Below are positions 62,910-64,000 of a stretch of 64,000 bases of DNA, piece by piece. Positions within the stretch are counted from its first letter, which is position 1. Every line of letters begins with the position of its first letter. The translations under genes and the position numbers were made by a program. The notes beneath the pieces were generated by a model. The model saw only the letters and a list, made by a program, of their open reading frames with translations, was not told the origin of the DNA and searched no databases. The stretch comes from Hymenobacter daecheongensis DSM 21074 (GTDB taxonomy: Bacteria > Bacteroidota > Bacteroidia > Cytophagales > Hymenobacteraceae), in contig NZ_FQYN01000002.1 in the NCBI RefSeq assembly GCF_900141805.1, forward strand, positions 434,001-498,000, read 5' to 3'.

Positions 62910-64000
62910 TTACACGTCGAACTTGATGCCCTGGGCCAGCGGGAGCTGGTCGGAGTAGTTGATGGTGTTGGTCTGGCGGCGCATGTATACTTTCCAGGCG
63001 TCGGAGCCCGACTCGCGGCCGCCGCCGGTTTCCTTCTCGCCGCCGAACGCCCCGCCGATTTCGGCGCCCGAGGTGCCGATGTTCACGTTGGCAATGCCGC
63101 AGTCGGAGCCGGTGGCGGAGAGGAAGGCTTCAGCCTCGCGCATGTTCAGGGTGAAGATGCTGGACGACAGGCCCTGCTTCACGCCATTCTGCAGCGTAAT
63201 GGCATCATCCACCCCGCCCGAGTATTTGATGAGGTACAGAATGGGCGCGAAGGTTTCTTCCTGCACCGTGTGGTACTCGTTTTTAGCCTCAACCAGCGCC
63301 GGCTGCACGTAGGTGCCAGTCGGGTAGTCGGCGCCTTCCAGCACCTGGCCGCCGGTGAGCAGCTTGCCGCCTTCGGCCTGCACGGCCGCCAGAGCTTTGG
63401 TGAACATTTCCACGGCCTGCGTATCAATCAGCGGACCTACGAGCGTGCCTTCTTTCAGCGGATTGCCGATGGGCAGCTTAGGGTAAATGGCGAGCAGGCG
63501 CTGCTTCACATCCTCGAAAATGGACTCGTGGATGATGAGACGGCGCGTGGTGGTGCAGCGCTGCCCGGCGGTGCCCACGGCTCCGAACACCACGGCCCGC
63601 ATAGCCATATCCAGGTCGGCGTGAGGCGTCAGAATGATGGCATTGTTGCCGCCCAGCTCCAGCAGGGCGCGGCCCAGGCGGCCGCCCACTACTTCGCCCA
63701 CTTTCTTGCCCATACGCGTGCTGCCCGTGGCCGATACCAGCGGCACCCGCCCATCAGCGGCCATAGCGGCCCCAATTTCGGCCCCGCCGATGATAACGCT
63801 GAACACGCCTTCCGGCACGTCGTTTTCGGCCAGCACGTCTTTGATGATGTGCTGCACGGCCACGGCCACCAGCGGGGTTTTCTCCGAGGGCTTCCAGATG
63901 CTTACGTCGCCGCACACGGCGGCCAGCATGGCATTCCAGCTCCACACGGCCACCGGGAAGTTGAAGGCCGAGATGATGCCCACAATGCCCAGCGGCTGAT
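62910..64000 (-). CDS. Aldehyde dehydrogenase, ALDH7 (antiquitin)-like, N-terminal part cut by window end
   Basis: About 363 residues are visible; the frame continues past base 64000 (…QPLGIVGIISAFNFP), so the N terminus lies outside. The nucleotide-binding region WNAMLAAVCGDVSIWKPSEK, the general base in LELGGNNA, the nucleophile cysteine in GTAGQRCTTTRR (codon 63555-63557), ETFAPILYLIKY and the C-terminal GGGRESGSDAWKVYMRRQTN are ALDH7 features. ALDH7 oxidises alpha-aminoadipic semialdehyde/piperideine-6-carboxylate in lysine breakdown; other aldehydes are possible. A terminator follows. Confidence 0.9.
   Translation of the reverse strand, partial: QPLGIVGIISAFNFPVAVWSWNAMLAAVCGDVSIWKPSEKTPLVAVAVQHIIKDVLAENDVPEGVFSVIIGGAEIGAAMAADGRVPLVSATGSTRMGKKVGEVVGGRLGRALLELGGNNAIILTPHADLDMAMRAVVFGAVGTAGQRCTTTRRLIIHESIFEDVKQRLLAIYPKLPIGNPLKEGTLVGPLIDTQAVEMFTKALAAVQAEGGKLLTGGQVLEGADYPTGTYVQPALVEAKNEYHTVQEETFAPILYLIKYSGGVDDAITLQNGVKQGLSSSIFTLNMREAEAFLSATGSDCGIANVNIGTSGAEIGGAFGGEKETGGGRESGSDAWKVYMRRQTNTINYSDQLPLAQGIKFDV

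Overview
The window looks like a piece of chromosome from a GC-rich member of the Bacteroidota, most likely Hymenobacter or a close relative (Hymenobacteraceae). Several things point there. Promoters are of the Bacteroidota type: TAnnTTTG -7 boxes lie upstream of many genes, and one, for rplM, has a TTTG box exactly 19 bases further up. Most starts lack a Shine-Dalgarno sequence. There is a secreted IPT/TIG protein with a type IX secretion (PorSS) C-terminal sorting domain, two TonB-dependent receptors, DISM-type and TPR-type histidine kinases, and the gene order rplM-rpsI-rpsB-tsf. I saw no tRNA, rRNA, CRISPR array, insertion sequence or prophage.

Layout. 1-4.6 kb: the C-terminal end of the helicase HrpB, a DUF2490 protein, a short-chain dehydrogenase and guaB. 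4.8-7.7 kb: a partner-switching operon (membrane SpoIIE-type phosphatase, STAS antagonist, RsbW-like ATPase) with no sigma factor beside it. 7.9-13.5 kb: two parvulin-type periplasmic folding factors (one a lipoprotein, one SurA-like), a MoxR ATPase and a small conserved protein. 13.7-25 kb: a TPR histidine kinase, a GNAT acetyltransferase, an outer-membrane-type protein, recA, a DUF3108 protein, a PhoB/PhoR-like two-component pair, an RluA-type pseudouridine synthase and a polytopic glycosyltransferase-like protein. 25-27.8 kb: the translation block. 27.9-34.2 kb: minus-strand genes, including DUF6624, DUF3089, SHOCT and YeiH proteins and a LysR regulator. 34.4-46.4 kb: an S9 peptidase, an M13 metallopeptidase, a FecA-like receptor behind a Fur-like operator, an orphan DISM/NarX-like kinase and the TIG protein. 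46.7-55.2 kb: FUSC, STAS and bestrophin proteins, a membrane MutS-like ATPase and a heme-type TonB receptor. 55.3-64 kb: RidA, a tandem TonB_C protein, a diadenylate-cyclase-like protein, a hotdog thioesterase-like protein, an exported PPC-domain protein, a sigma/anti-sigma/DUF4097 operon and a truncated ALDH7-type dehydrogenase.

The most unusual content lies between the genes. At least seven intergenic elements, and one inside the MutS-like gene, are built from strict 7-base or 8-base periodic units, most of them folded into hairpins with matching arms; one has a 36-base stem with a single G-T wobble. A separate array of six 41-42-base units, several forming their own hairpin, lies between two convergent genes at 58.5-58.8 kb. 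Several palindromic dispersed repeats are also present; one 37-base palindrome occurs twice, 7 kb apart. Among the proteins, the diadenylate-cyclase-like protein stands out because its canonical RHR motif reads RYN, so its product or ligand is uncertain.
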